Shown one piece after another: positions 44,648 to 54,435 of a DNA stretch of 64,000 bases (within the stretch, counting starts at the first letter, position 1; the number at the start of each line of letters is the position of its first letter). The notes below the pieces were generated by a model. It saw nothing but the letters and a program-made list of their open reading frames with translations, did not search any database and had not been told where the DNA came from. The translations under genes and the position numbers were made by a program. Source of the stretch: JBBIGV01 sp037447335 (GTDB lineage Bacteria > Bacteroidota > Ignavibacteria > Ignavibacteriales > Ignavibacteriaceae); the NCBI GenBank assembly GCA_037447335.1, contig JBBIGV010000003.1, forward strand, positions 1 to 64,000. The letters are read 5' to 3'.

Positions 44648-45544
44648 TTACCCTCCGATATGGTTTTGATTAAGATTATATATAAAGAAAAAATTATTCG
44701 TTTCTGAGGCTGATTCAACGGGATCATCAACTTTAAGCAGCCTGGTTTTTGTAACCGAAAAGGCTTCATAACCAAATGTCAGAAATTCTTTTGTAATCAT
44801 TTTTTTGTTATCGGGCGAACCGAACTCTATCAAAATGACCGGTTTGAATTTTTTAATTATATCATACATTAGTGGAATGATATGATGTTCATAGCCTTCC
44901 ACATCGCATTTTAAGAAATGAATCTCTCGAATATCTGAAAACAGTTTCGCCGGGTTTTTTACTGCAACCTCATATTTTTCTGTGTATTCGAATCCATCAT
45001 CTTCCACAACTTTTGTGAATCCGTGCCTGTAGATGCCATCAATAACCGGGGTGCCCATTACCAGCGTTTCTCCGTCATTCTCACCTAATGCAACATTGTG
45101 AACGAAAACGTTATTCCTTGCCAGTGCATTTAAATTTGATTTCAGAACTTCGACGAACATCGGAACCGGCTCTACAGCTATTACCCTTCCCTCATCTCCG
45201 GCAAGTTTTGAAAGCGGAACAGTGTAATATCCCAGGTTTGCCCCGATATCAATACAAGTATAACCAGCTTTAACAAATTTATTGAGATGAAAAACATCCT
45301 GAAGTTCCTGCCCGAAAAATTTTAAGAGATTGAAACCTTCAAGAATGAAATAGCTGCGGCTGATGAACCGGAGATAATTTTTTTTACCCAGAAATCTGAT
45401 AAGAATATTTTTAAGACCGAGAAGCGATTTATACATTATTATTCGTGAATTATTTTGTCCAAACTTATGGTGATGATAAATTAAATCAAAATTTTGAACG
45501 CTGATTATAAATTCCCGAACGGAAAGTTGAAAATTATTAATCAA
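44648..45544 (-). CDS. FkbM-family methyltransferase
   Basis: About 298 aa. YTCIDIGANLGYYTVPLSKL (motif I), VIAVEPVPMFVEVLKSNLNA and IHFLKCDVEGYEHHIIPLMY are the FkbM signature, a SAM-dependent O-methyltransferase often in sugar or glycan clusters. I take the TTG at 45544 with GGGAG upstream; a downstream ATG at 45436 is possible. It is convergent with the preceding gene and followed by a coupled small protein. Confidence 0.88.
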   Translation of the reverse strand: MINNFQLSVREFIISVQNFDLIYHHHKFGQNNSRIIMYKSLLGLKNILIRFLGKKNYLRFISRSYFILEGFNLLKFFGQELQDVFHLNKFVKAGYTCIDIGANLGYYTVPLSKLAGDEGRVIAVEPVPMFVEVLKSNLNALARNNVFVHNVALGENDGETLVMGTPVIDGIYRHGFTKVVEDDGFEYTEKYEVAVKNPAKLFSDIREIHFLKCDVEGYEHHIIPLMYDIIKKFKPVILIEFGSPDNKKMITKEFLTFGYEAFSVTKTRLLKVDDPVESASETNNFFFIYNLNQNHIGG

Positions 45545-45637
45545 AGTCAACTCCCAGGCAATTTATCAATAAGCAATTAATCAATTATTTCTTAAATTTG
45601 ATTTATATTTTAACATTAATAAATCTCTGATAGAAGA

Positions 45638-48187
45638 ATGGCAAAAGCTGTAAAGAAAACCAGGGTTAAACCCGATTCGGAAAGTTTTCTCTCTAAATTT
45701 TCACTTGACGAACTGATTCCGCAAAAACATCATATCCCGGTGGTTATCGTTTTATTATTCATAATGTTTTTGGTTTTTTTAAGTCCAATGTACTTTGGCA
45801 ATAAGACTTTTTACTCCGGCGATATCGTATCAACCGAAGCGATGAAACCGTACCTTGAACAGGAGCGGGAAGGCTATTCACTATGGAACCCGCTTATCTT
45901 TTGCGGAATCCCGGCTTACGCGGTTGGAACGGAATTCACCTGGTATAATTTCATATATATTGGTTTTACAGCAGTGAGAGAATTGTTTACCGGTTTGTTC
46001 GCCGTTGACTATACAAGGTGGAGCTTTTATCTCATCATAATGTCAATCACTGCTTTTTTCTTTATGAGGTATTTAACCGGTAATACTTTGGTCAGTTTGT
46101 TTACCGCTGTTGCAACAGGATTTAGTACGGGGCTTATCGTGTTTCTCTTTATCGGACATGTTACCAAGCTTACATCTTTGTGTATGTACCCGCTTATCTT
46201 TTTGATGCTTCTGAGAATGCAGGAAAAAATGCGGCTGCTCGACTTTCTGATTCTTATAGTTGCACTTCAGCTATTCATACAGGGATTTCATGTTCAGATA
46301 ATTTTCTATACACTTTTTGCTGTTGCTGTCTATTATATATACTTTTTCATCCGGGCGGTTGCAAAGAAGGAAGTTCAGTTGAGAAGTAATTTGCTCAAGT
46401 CGGCTGGATTGTTCATACTGGCTTCAGTAATTGCAGTGCTTATACAATCAGATAATCTTACACAGATTTATGAATACACACCTTACTCAACCCGCGGCGC
46501 AGAAAGCATTGTTGAACAAACAACCGGCAAAGCAGCCCAAACAGAATCAGAGTATTATGCTTATCACACAGAATGGTCTTTCTCACCTGCTGAAGTGCTG
46601 ACGTTTATTGTTCCATCATATTTTGGATTTGGCAACTCAACCTATAAGGGTGAACTGACCGGTGGGCAAGCAGTTGAGGTAAACACCTATTTCGGTCAGA
46701 TGCGTTTTGTTGATGTTGCAATGTATATGGGCGTATTGGTGTTTTTTCTTGCACTCTTCGGAATAATTACGCGGTGGAAAGAACCGCTTGTTCAGTTCTT
46801 TACTATTCTTTCAGGTATTGCACTTCTGATTTCGTTTGGAAAGAACTTCCCGGTATTATTTGATCTTATGTTCTATTACTTTCCCTATTTTGACAAGTTC
46901 AGAGTTCCATCAATGATCCTTGTAATTGTTCAGATGAGCCTTCCTGTGCTTGCCGGGTTCGGATTAATGAAAATAATTTCTCTTCATAAAGAAAAAAATG
47001 AGAAGTTGAGTGAGGCTTTAAAGAAAACAGCTTTTGTATTCAGTGCTGTTTTTATCTTATCATTATTACTCAACAGCCCGATAAAAGAGTGGTTTATTTC
47101 ACGTGTAAATGATTATGCTGCAGGATTAGAAGCTGTAAACAGGCAAATGGCTCAGCAGTACAGTGCATTAGCCGGTTATGCTGCCGATATGTTTGTTACT
47201 GATTTAATTCTCGCAATGTTGTTCGTTACTGCGGCAGCATGGGGTGCAGTAATAGTTTCCCGAAAAAAGTTAAGCGCTGATGTATTCGTAATATTGGTTA
47301 TAGTGTTATCATTGATTGATCTGTGGAGAATTGATGCCAGAGGAGCAAAATATATAGATGCAGTTGATAAAGAAAATCTCTTTGCTGAGCCTCAGTACGT
47401 TAGGGTAATTAATCAACAAAATGATAAACAGCCTTTCAGAATACTAAACCTTAAACAGGATCGTTCGATAGGTTCCTTTGGTAACAATGCCAACTTTAAT
47501 GCCTATTTCCTTTTAGAAGATTTTTATGGTTACAGTGGTATAAAACCGCGGGCATTCCAGGATTTGATAGATGTTATTGGTCCGGTAAACCAGACGATGT
47601 GGAATATGCTTAACGTAAAATATCTCATAACAAGTGAACCGGCACCATTTGCAGGGTTTACCCAAATTTATGCCGGAGAGGGTGAGTTTGTAGGCTTAAA
47701 TGAAAATGTTCTGCCGAGAATTTACCTGGTTGAAGATGTTAACAAAATTGAGAATATGAGCTTTCTGACAAAGCTCAGAAATAATGAATTTGATCCCTCA
47801 AAAGCAGCATTTATTCACGACAGAGAATTGACTATTGATAAACCGGATACAACAGCATATGCAAATATTATTGATTACACCGAAGCGAGAATAACTCTGG
47901 ATGTAAAAGCAACCGGAAATAATCTGCTTTTCTTCGGCACTACTTATGTCCCCGGCTGGAAAGCCTTTGTTGGCGATGATGAAACGGAAGTTTTCCGGAT
48001 GAACCATGGCTTTATGGGAATAATTGTTCCACCTGGCATTCATAAGGTTGAATTCAGGTATGCACCCGACAGCTATTACATTGCAAGAAATATCGCACTG
48101 GTGTTGAGTTCACTGGTTGTGCTTGGTTTAATCGTAATTGTGCCCGTTGAAATGAGAAGAAGTAAAAAGAAAAATATCTCTCCATAA
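45638..48187 (+). CDS. YfhO-like large membrane protein (GT-C type)
   Basis: 849 aa. N-terminal cytoplasmic part, about 12 helices between residues 35 and 560, then a soluble C-terminal domain (VPGWKAFVGDDETEVFRMNH) and a last helix at about 825. MYFGNKTFYSGDIVSTEAMK and WNPLIFCGIPAYAVGTEF are typical of the YfhO/DUF6311-like group, which transfer sugars from polyprenyl carriers to envelope glycans. Runs directly into the flippase gene. Confidence 0.85.
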   Translation: MAKAVKKTRVKPDSESFLSKFSLDELIPQKHHIPVVIVLLFIMFLVFLSPMYFGNKTFYSGDIVSTEAMKPYLEQEREGYSLWNPLIFCGIPAYAVGTEFTWYNFIYIGFTAVRELFTGLFAVDYTRWSFYLIIMSITAFFFMRYLTGNTLVSLFTAVATGFSTGLIVFLFIGHVTKLTSLCMYPLIFLMLLRMQEKMRLLDFLILIVALQLFIQGFHVQIIFYTLFAVAVYYIYFFIRAVAKKEVQLRSNLLKSAGLFILASVIAVLIQSDNLTQIYEYTPYSTRGAESIVEQTTGKAAQTESEYYAYHTEWSFSPAEVLTFIVPSYFGFGNSTYKGELTGGQAVEVNTYFGQMRFVDVAMYMGVLVFFLALFGIITRWKEPLVQFFTILSGIALLISFGKNFPVLFDLMFYYFPYFDKFRVPSMILVIVQMSLPVLAGFGLMKIISLHKEKNEKLSEALKKTAFVFSAVFILSLLLNSPIKEWFISRVNDYAAGLEAVNRQMAQQYSALAGYAADMFVTDLILAMLFVTAAAWGAVIVSRKKLSADVFVILVIVLSLIDLWRIDARGAKYIDAVDKENLFAEPQYVRVINQQNDKQPFRILNLKQDRSIGSFGNNANFNAYFLLEDFYGYSGIKPRAFQDLIDVIGPVNQTMWNMLNVKYLITSEPAPFAGFTQIYAGEGEFVGLNENVLPRIYLVEDVNKIENMSFLTKLRNNEFDPSKAAFIHDRELTIDKPDTTAYANIIDYTEARITLDVKATGNNLLFFGTTYVPGWKAFVGDDETEVFRMNHGFMGIIVPPGIHKVEFRYAPDSYYIARNIALVLSSLVVLGLIVIVPVEMRRSKKKNISP

Positions 48188-48206
48188 TAATTTTTAATGA
48201 ATCGGG

Positions 48207-49562
48207 TTGAGCGAGCAGGATAACATAAAAACCAAGATCAATTTCCGATCGGAGACATTTAAGAAATATCTTGAAAACACTTCATGGCTATTTGCTGAAA
48301 AAATAATCAGGCTGCTGATCACTTTTTTTGTCGGCATTTATATAATAAGATATTTAGGTCCCGATGATTTTGGTCTGTTAAGCTACGCTCTAAGTTTTGC
48401 GGGGTTATTTTTTGCCATATCCACTCTAGGACTGGACAGTATTGTAGTCCGCGAACTCGTAAAAGAACCTCAGAAAAGAGAAGCATTATTAGGTTCTGTT
48501 TTTACTCTTAGGATAGCCGGCGCTGTTATGGCAATTACGCTCACAGCAATTGCAGCCATGTTTTCCGGAGAAGATACATTTACACTTATACTGATCTTGA
48601 TAATAGCCGCATCAACGATATTCCAATCACTTGGAGTTGTTGAACAGTATTTTCAATCCATAGTAAAAGCGAAGTATAATGTTTATGCACAGTCGGGATC
48701 GGTTTTCATTGCAGCAATATTGAAAGTTCTGCTCATAATTTTTGAATACCCATTAATTTATTTCGCAATTGTCCAAACTACTGAAAGTTTACTGCTGGGT
48801 CTTGGATATTTTATTGTTTACAGGTATAATAAACTTAACATTTTCAAATGGAAATTCAATTTCTCATTAGCCCGTTCCTTATTAAGAGATAGCTGGCCCC
48901 TGATTCTATCAGGATTGGTAGTTATGATCTATATGAAAATAGACCAGGTGATGATAAAAAATATGCTGGACAGTAAACAAGTGGGATTTTACGCTGCAGC
49001 AGTAAAACTATGCGAAGCATGGTATTTTATTCCATTGGCAGTAACCACGTCACTATTCCCGGCAATCGTAAGTGCAAAGCAAACCAGCGAGCAGCTTTAC
49101 TTAAGCAGACTGCAAAAACTTTATGATATACTTGCATGGACGGCAATTGCAATTGCAGTTCCGGTTACAATCTTTTCCAGGGAAATAATTACATTACTTT
49201 TCGGTACCGGGTATCTTCCATCGTCACCGGTATTGACAATTTACATCTGGGCGGGAGTAGCAACTTTTTTAGGAGTAGCAAGCAGCCAGTATCTTATAAG
49301 CGAAAATCTTACAAAACTTTCTTTTTACCGGACGCTAATAGGAATGGTATTAAATGTAATTTTAAACTTAATTTTAATACCGAAGTATGGAATAATTGGC
49401 TCGGCGTATGCAACGCTGATTTCGTATGGTGTGGCTACTATTCTCACAGGGCTTACAAGACGCACAAGCTATCAGTTAAAAATGATGGGTAAATCAATAT
49501 TACTTATCAACCTATTCAATCTATTATCCTTAATATGGCAATATCGATCAAAAAGAAAATAA
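48207..49562 (+). CDS. Oligosaccharide flippase (Wzx/MATE-like), TTG start
   Basis: 451 aa with about 12 helices: NTSWLFAEKIIRLLITFFVG, YIIRYLGPDDFGLLSYALSF and SGLVVMIYMKIDQVMIKNML match the polysaccharide biosynthesis (PF01943) family. It flips lipid-linked oligosaccharides to the periplasm. The start is TTG at 48207, 20 bases after the YfhO-like gene. The end overlaps the next gene by 28 bases. Confidence 0.88.
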   Translation: MSEQDNIKTKINFRSETFKKYLENTSWLFAEKIIRLLITFFVGIYIIRYLGPDDFGLLSYALSFAGLFFAISTLGLDSIVVRELVKEPQKREALLGSVFTLRIAGAVMAITLTAIAAMFSGEDTFTLILILIIAASTIFQSLGVVEQYFQSIVKAKYNVYAQSGSVFIAAILKVLLIIFEYPLIYFAIVQTTESLLLGLGYFIVYRYNKLNIFKWKFNFSLARSLLRDSWPLILSGLVVMIYMKIDQVMIKNMLDSKQVGFYAAAVKLCEAWYFIPLAVTTSLFPAIVSAKQTSEQLYLSRLQKLYDILAWTAIAIAVPVTIFSREIITLLFGTGYLPSSPVLTIYIWAGVATFLGVASSQYLISENLTKLSFYRTLIGMVLNVILNLILIPKYGIIGSAYATLISYGVATILTGLTRRTSYQLKMMGKSILLINLFNLLSLIWQYRSKRK

Positions 49563-50188
49563 AAACGTTGTTTAGTCTTAACTATGGAATTTTCAAGGCG
49601 CTATTATCACAAAAATATTCAGGCTATCTTGTTGATGTTGGTTGGTTTAATTCATTTTTATATAAGAGTGCCGTTGATGATGATTACCAACCAATACCTT
49701 GGACAACATATCCCTTTATTGATTTTATTAAGGAACGACTTACTAAAGAAATGAGAGTATTTGAATACGGTTCTGGAAATTCTACTTTTTATTATGCCCA
49801 ACATGTTAAAGAAGTGACTTCCGTTGAACATGATCCTAATTGGTATAAACTTATTTTGGAAAAAAAGCCTGTTAATGTAGTATTGATTTTAAGTGAATTA
49901 AATAATGATAAATATTGTCGTGTTGTTCAATCGAAGGGAGATTTGTATGATCTAATTATAGTTGATGGTGAAAAGAGGAATAAATGTATGGAGTATTCAA
50001 TTTCATCCTTGTCTGCCAGAGGAGTTATTATCCTGGATGATTCTGAAAGAAATGAATATAAAATGGGAATAGATTTTCTTTTACAGAATAAATTCAGAAA
50101 ACTTGATTTTTGGGGTATAGCTCCAACTGTTCTTTTTAAAAAGTGTACAACAATATTTTATAAAGATGGAAATTGTCTTAGGATTTAA
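49535..50188 (+). CDS. Class I SAM methyltransferase of the glycan region
   Basis: 217 aa. MRVFEYGSGNSTFYYAQHVK (motif I) and VTSVEHDPNWYKLI, LYDLIIVDGEKRNKC and GVIILDDSERNEY show a Methyltransf_24-like fold. The sequence from here to about 51745 is more AT-rich than before, with many AAA/AAT codons, and might have been acquired as a unit. The start overlaps the flippase by 28 bases. Confidence 0.8.
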   Translation: MAISIKKKIKTLFSLNYGIFKALLSQKYSGYLVDVGWFNSFLYKSAVDDDYQPIPWTTYPFIDFIKERLTKEMRVFEYGSGNSTFYYAQHVKEVTSVEHDPNWYKLILEKKPVNVVLILSELNNDKYCRVVQSKGDLYDLIIVDGEKRNKCMEYSISSLSARGVIILDDSERNEYKMGIDFLLQNKFRKLDFWGIAPTVLFKKCTTIFYKDGNCLRI

Positions 50189-50189
50189 T

Positions 50190-50831
50190 ATGGGTATATA
50201 TAAGAGATTTAAACGGATAATATATACTTCACTTTTACCCATGATAAGAATTATTCATCTGATTAGATGGCGCATATATTTAATCACTAGTCAAGAAATA
50301 AAACTTATTGTTGGTTCAGGAGGAACAACGCAGGTTAGTTGGTTTGCTACAGACATTCATACATTGGATTTAACAAGGGAATCAGATTTTAGAAAGTACT
50401 TTAAAAAACGAAAGATCAAAAAAATTCTTGCTGAACACGTATTGGAACATTTAACAAATCAAGACCTGGAATTAATGCTAAAAAATTTATCTCTGTATTG
50501 CTCGCCTGAATGTAATATACGAATAGCTGTTCCTGATGGTTTTCACAGAAATAAAAATTACTTTGAATACGTTAAGCCCGGTGGCTCTGGAGAAGGAGCA
50601 GCCGATCACAAGAATTTATTTAACTACAAAACACTAACAGATATGTTCTCGCGAAGTGGATTTATTGCAAATCTGATTGAATACTGGGACGAGCACGGAA
50701 AGTTTTATTCAATATATGCCAACGATGAAAATGGAATAGTTTATCGTTCATTTATAAATGACGAAAGAAACGCTGACGGTAATCCGAATTATACATCACT
50801 AATAGTAGATTTTAAATTTTCTGAAAAATGA
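50190..50831 (+). CDS. SAM methyltransferase-like protein (COG4627 type)
   Basis: 213 aa from the ATG at 50190 (AGGA seven bases upstream). KKILAEHVLEHLTNQDLELM and IAVPDGFHRNKNYFEYVKPG are typical of predicted methyltransferases in glycan clusters; the N-terminal part is short and a canonical motif I (GxGxG) is degenerate as LIVGSGGTTQ. Only four bases overlap with the following glycosyltransferase. Confidence 0.78.
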   Translation: MGIYKRFKRIIYTSLLPMIRIIHLIRWRIYLITSQEIKLIVGSGGTTQVSWFATDIHTLDLTRESDFRKYFKKRKIKKILAEHVLEHLTNQDLELMLKNLSLYCSPECNIRIAVPDGFHRNKNYFEYVKPGGSGEGAADHKNLFNYKTLTDMFSRSGFIANLIEYWDEHGKFYSIYANDENGIVYRSFINDERNADGNPNYTSLIVDFKFSEK

Positions 50832-51745
50832 ATCTAGCACCTATAGTTCTCTTCGTATATAAGAGGTATGATCTAACACTTCAAACTCTGAATGCCTTAA
50901 TTAGGAATTATCTTGCTGATAACAGCGATTTAATTATTATCTCAGATGCACCCAAAACAGAGGATGATTTAATAAGAGTAAAAAAAGTTCGCAAATTGAT
51001 AAAAGATGTTAAAGGTTTTAGAAGCTTAGAGATTATCGAAAGAGATTCGAATTTGGGATTATCCGGGTCAATCATTAATGGTGTTACAGATATTGTAAAT
51101 ATATTTGGCAAAGTTATAGTTTTGGAAGATGATCTTTTAACAGGAAAGTTTTTTTTGAGGTATATGAATGACGGGTTGAATACTTTTCACGACTCTGAAG
51201 AAGTGATAAGTATTCATGGTTTTGTCTATCCCCTTAAAATACAATTACCTGAAACCTTCTTTATAAAAGGTGCAGATTGCTGGGGATGGGCAACATGGAA
51301 ACGAGGTTGGAACCTTTTTGAAGAAAATGGTTCAAAATTATTGAATAAAATTGATTCTGAAAATTTAAAGGAAGAATTTGACTTTGGTGGTAATGCTAAT
51401 TATTATAAAATGTTAAGCGATCAGGTGAAAAACAAAATTGATTCATGGGCAATAAGATGGTATGCTTCCGCGTTTATTGCAAATAAACTTACTTTATATC
51501 CCGGGAAAACTTTGATTAATAATATTGGATTTGCCAATGACGCAACTCATACAAAAATTCAAATAAATTATAACTCTCCTCTGTATCAGGATCAAATAAA
51601 AGTAGAAAAAATTGCGGTTGAAGAAAACAGATTAGCGAGGGAAGAGTTTGTGAACTACTTTAAAGAAATAAAAGGAGGGATTATGAAAAAAATTACGGAT
51701 TACCTCCGAAGCAAAATGGATTTTAACTTAAAAAAGTTGCGATAA
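50828..51745 (+). CDS. Family 2-like glycosyltransferase
   Basis: 305 aa. LAPIVLFVYKRYDLTLQTLN, LIIISDAPKTEDDL, EIIERDSNLGLSGSIINGVT, VIVLEDDLLTGKFFLRYMND (EDD metal site) and GADCWGWATWKRGWNLF fit GT-A enzymes of the GNT-I/GT2-like group. It starts within the last codons of the methyltransferase. Donor unknown. Confidence 0.85.
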   Translation: MNLAPIVLFVYKRYDLTLQTLNALIRNYLADNSDLIIISDAPKTEDDLIRVKKVRKLIKDVKGFRSLEIIERDSNLGLSGSIINGVTDIVNIFGKVIVLEDDLLTGKFFLRYMNDGLNTFHDSEEVISIHGFVYPLKIQLPETFFIKGADCWGWATWKRGWNLFEENGSKLLNKIDSENLKEEFDFGGNANYYKMLSDQVKNKIDSWAIRWYASAFIANKLTLYPGKTLINNIGFANDATHTKIQINYNSPLYQDQIKVEKIAVEENRLAREEFVNYFKEIKGGIMKKITDYLRSKMDFNLKKLR

Positions 51746-51872
51746 ACCATTTTTTCTTTCTCAACTAAAGTTGCCGGATATCAAATAATTTGAATCTTGT
51801 CTCATTCTCGAAAATATTTGACTTATACATTTTTTTTTAATACGTTCGCAAGTAAACAATTTAGGGGGCTTT

Positions 51873-53189
51873 ATGAAGCCTAAAATTGTTCTTTTAGCTC
51901 TGATGTGCGTTATTGTTTTCAATAATTGTTCAAAAAACTTTGATCCGGTTTCACCCAATCCTCATAATTCAACAGGTGTAATACTGTTAAAAATTGACAG
52001 AGAGAATGCTCCTGCAAGTGTTACACTTATAGAAGCCACACTTTCTCGTTCCGGATATGATAGTATTTTTGCATCTCTCAACCTTCTTTCAGACTCTACC
52101 GCAGAGGTTACATTAGATAATATACAAGCCGGCGTATGGCATCTTCAGGTAGATGCAAAGGACTCTGTCGGAGAAGTGTTGTATACAGGAGCGACAGATG
52201 TAGAAATCCTTGCAGGCTTTGTAGTTCAGGTTCATTTAACTTTATATCCTACAGGTCTGGGCACAGGAGGAATATATATCTTTGTTACCTGGGGTTCTCA
52301 GCCGCCAGCTTATTGGATTGATTATCCTCACAATCCTGTATTACTTCCCTTTGGAAATTACTACGATTCGTATGGCATTAGTCAGCCAACAGTTATTAAA
52401 GATGGTAATACATTCAAAATGTGGTATGTTGCAGATGCGGGGGGAGCGGTTAAATATGTATTTTACGCTGAATCGAATGATGGAATTACATGGATTCGAC
52501 CTTCTAACCAACCAGTTTTAAGTCCGGGCCCTTATGGATCATGGGATTCGAAAGCGGTTCACCCGGGTGCGGTTATTAAAGATGGCGGGACATATAAAAT
52601 GTATTACTGTGGGTGGAGCGATCCTAATGACGATTGGCATGTTGGTTTGGCAACCTCGACTGATGGAATAGTTTGGACAAAACATCCATTTCCGGTGTTA
52701 ATCGGTGGGACTTCAAATGAGGAAAAACAAGTTGTTGCAACCTCGGTTATTAAAATTAATAATACATATTATATGTATTATTCTGCCGGGTTTTATCTGC
52801 AAAGTTGGAAAATATATTTAGCAACCTCGACTGATGGTATTAATTGGGTTCGATCTGCGAATAATCCCATTTTAGCTCCAAGTGAAACCTGGGAAGGGAG
52901 TGGAATCTATCACTGTTCAGTATTATCGGATGGAAATAATTATAAAATGGTGTATATGAACAGAGCATCCACTGGATTTGGAATGGCTACCTCCGCTAAT
53001 GGTATAAATTGGAGTAAATCAATCAATAATCCATTTTTTTCCCGGGAATTAACCCATAATAATTGGGGGTCGGAATCAATATCTTATCCGAACTGGCTTA
53101 AGTTAGAAAATGAGCAAAGGATTTATTATACAGCACAAAAGAATTACAGTACTTCCAGAATCGGTTTTATGAAAAAACCCGGCAACTGA
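51873..53189 (+). CDS. Lipoprotein with five-bladed GH43-like beta-propeller
   Basis: 438 aa. Lipobox MCVIVFNNCSKN with Cys at residue 19, an Ig-like region (residues 30-145), then repeats such as SQPTVIKDGNTFKMWYVADA, KDGGTYKMYYCGWSDPND and VIKINNTYYMYYSAGF, each followed by SxDGIxW. These are blades of a GH43/GH32-like propeller, often arabinanase-like or sugar-binding; catalytic acids are not certain. AGGGGGC precedes the ATG. A terminator follows. Confidence 0.82.
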   Translation: MKPKIVLLALMCVIVFNNCSKNFDPVSPNPHNSTGVILLKIDRENAPASVTLIEATLSRSGYDSIFASLNLLSDSTAEVTLDNIQAGVWHLQVDAKDSVGEVLYTGATDVEILAGFVVQVHLTLYPTGLGTGGIYIFVTWGSQPPAYWIDYPHNPVLLPFGNYYDSYGISQPTVIKDGNTFKMWYVADAGGAVKYVFYAESNDGITWIRPSNQPVLSPGPYGSWDSKAVHPGAVIKDGGTYKMYYCGWSDPNDDWHVGLATSTDGIVWTKHPFPVLIGGTSNEEKQVVATSVIKINNTYYMYYSAGFYLQSWKIYLATSTDGINWVRSANNPILAPSETWEGSGIYHCSVLSDGNNYKMVYMNRASTGFGMATSANGINWSKSINNPFFSRELTHNNWGSESISYPNWLKLENEQRIYYTAQKNYSTSRIGFMKKPGN

Positions 53190-53203
53190 TTTTTTACATT
53201 TCC

Positions 53204-53227
53204 AACCCCGCTTCGGTGGGGTTTTTT
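53204..53227 (+). terminator. Rho-independent terminator
   Basis: Stem CCCCGC/GTGGGG (one G-T pair) closed by a TTCG tetraloop, 14 bases after the GH43-like gene, followed directly by TTTTTT. Confidence 0.9.
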
Positions 53228-53536
53228 GTCTGCACCCTCACACTTTAAAAACAGTATTATTTTTTCTTATTTTTCTAAAACATAATAACGCCTTTCGGAT
53301 AATGAGTATTCATTCGCTGGCAACCGCAGATGCGATTGTATTTTTTTGAATCAGCGGAATGAGTATATTATAATTGACGGTTCAGATTTCTCGCGTTTTA
53401 CATAAGTGTGCAGCACCAACCTTGAATTGGAATTCATAAGTGAATTTCGCAATAACATAAATATTTTCAATTTTCGTAATTGAAAGAAAAATAACCCGTT
53501 AAATGATTAAGAGTTGATCTGTAATGGTGAAATAAA
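53228..53536. other. Gene-free stretch of about 310 bases
   Basis: Between the terminator and the next methyltransferase gene I see no open frame, RNA or clear palindrome. The sequence is AT-rich with short repeats; it should include the promoter of the gene at 53537. Confidence 0.5.
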
Positions 53537-54424
53537 ATGCCTAATCTTACTCAATACATAAATCGATTGAAGCTACTTAAAAACAAACAAAGAAAGTTCA
53601 ACAGCTACAATGAAGCACTTAAGTATTGTAGTGTTGATGCATATGAGAAAACTGAATTAATTGACGTAATACTAAAAAAAACTATTCATTTTAAATCAAC
53701 AATTAACAATAATGTAATTCCGGTGTGGGAAACCAGCGCATATTCACTTATATCCATTCTTAATCCGGCATTAGAAAATGCCAATTCAAAGACAATTAAT
53801 GTATTGGATTTCGGAGGCGCCTGCGGCGCTCATTATTTTCATCTCAGAGCTTTAATAGATACAAATATAAAACTTAATTGGGTTGTTGTTGAGACAAATA
53901 CGATGGTTAATTATGCAAAGAATCTTGAAACAGAAGAGTTAAAGTTCACAAGCACATTTTCGGAAGCAGTCAGCAAACTGGGCAGTGTAGATTTGATTCA
54001 TACTTCCGGCACACTGCAATGTGTTGATGACCCGCATAAATACCTTGCAGAGATGCTTGGTATTGATGCAAGATGGCTGTTATTTAACAGGCTCGGTTTA
54101 AACAAAATAGACAGGGATGTTATCACTATACATAAATCAAAGCTAAGCTGGAATGGAATTGGTGAACTGCCCGAAGGATATGAGGACAAATGGATAAAAT
54201 ACCCTTTTGTTTTTATGTCTGAGAAAAAATTTTATGATCAATTGCAAAAAAAATATTCTGTTATTGCTAAGTTTGATGATAAAACAGGAATGTTTGATGT
54301 AGCCGGGGAAAAAATTGTTGGCTATGGATTGTTGTGTAAGAAAATGAGCCAATTGTTTTATTATTTTATTTCCAGCACGTGCCAGGAGTTTTGTTATTAT
54401 ACTTCTTGTTGCTTTATAGTTTAA
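53537..54424 (+). CDS. TIGR04325-type methyltransferase
   Basis: 295 aa. INVLDFGGACGAHYFHLRAL is motif I; LIHTSGTLQCVDDPHKYLAE and LLFNRLGLNKIDRDVITIHK follow. This matches the TIGR04325 group of putative methyltransferases found in polysaccharide clusters. The last 27 residues (QLFYYFISSTCQEFCYYTS) are hydrophobic and Cys-rich, atypical, and may result from a frameshift after KIVGYGLLCKK. Confidence 0.8.
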   Translation: MPNLTQYINRLKLLKNKQRKFNSYNEALKYCSVDAYEKTELIDVILKKTIHFKSTINNNVIPVWETSAYSLISILNPALENANSKTINVLDFGGACGAHYFHLRALIDTNIKLNWVVVETNTMVNYAKNLETEELKFTSTFSEAVSKLGSVDLIHTSGTLQCVDDPHKYLAEMLGIDARWLLFNRLGLNKIDRDVITIHKSKLSWNGIGELPEGYEDKWIKYPFVFMSEKKFYDQLQKKYSVIAKFDDKTGMFDVAGEKIVGYGLLCKKMSQLFYYFISSTCQEFCYYTSCCFIV

Positions 54425-54435
54425 TACAGTTTTAT

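Noticed and set aside
53228..53536. Small RNA gene in the gap after the terminator
   Set aside because: No second terminator, no stable stem and no promoter pattern that I could support.
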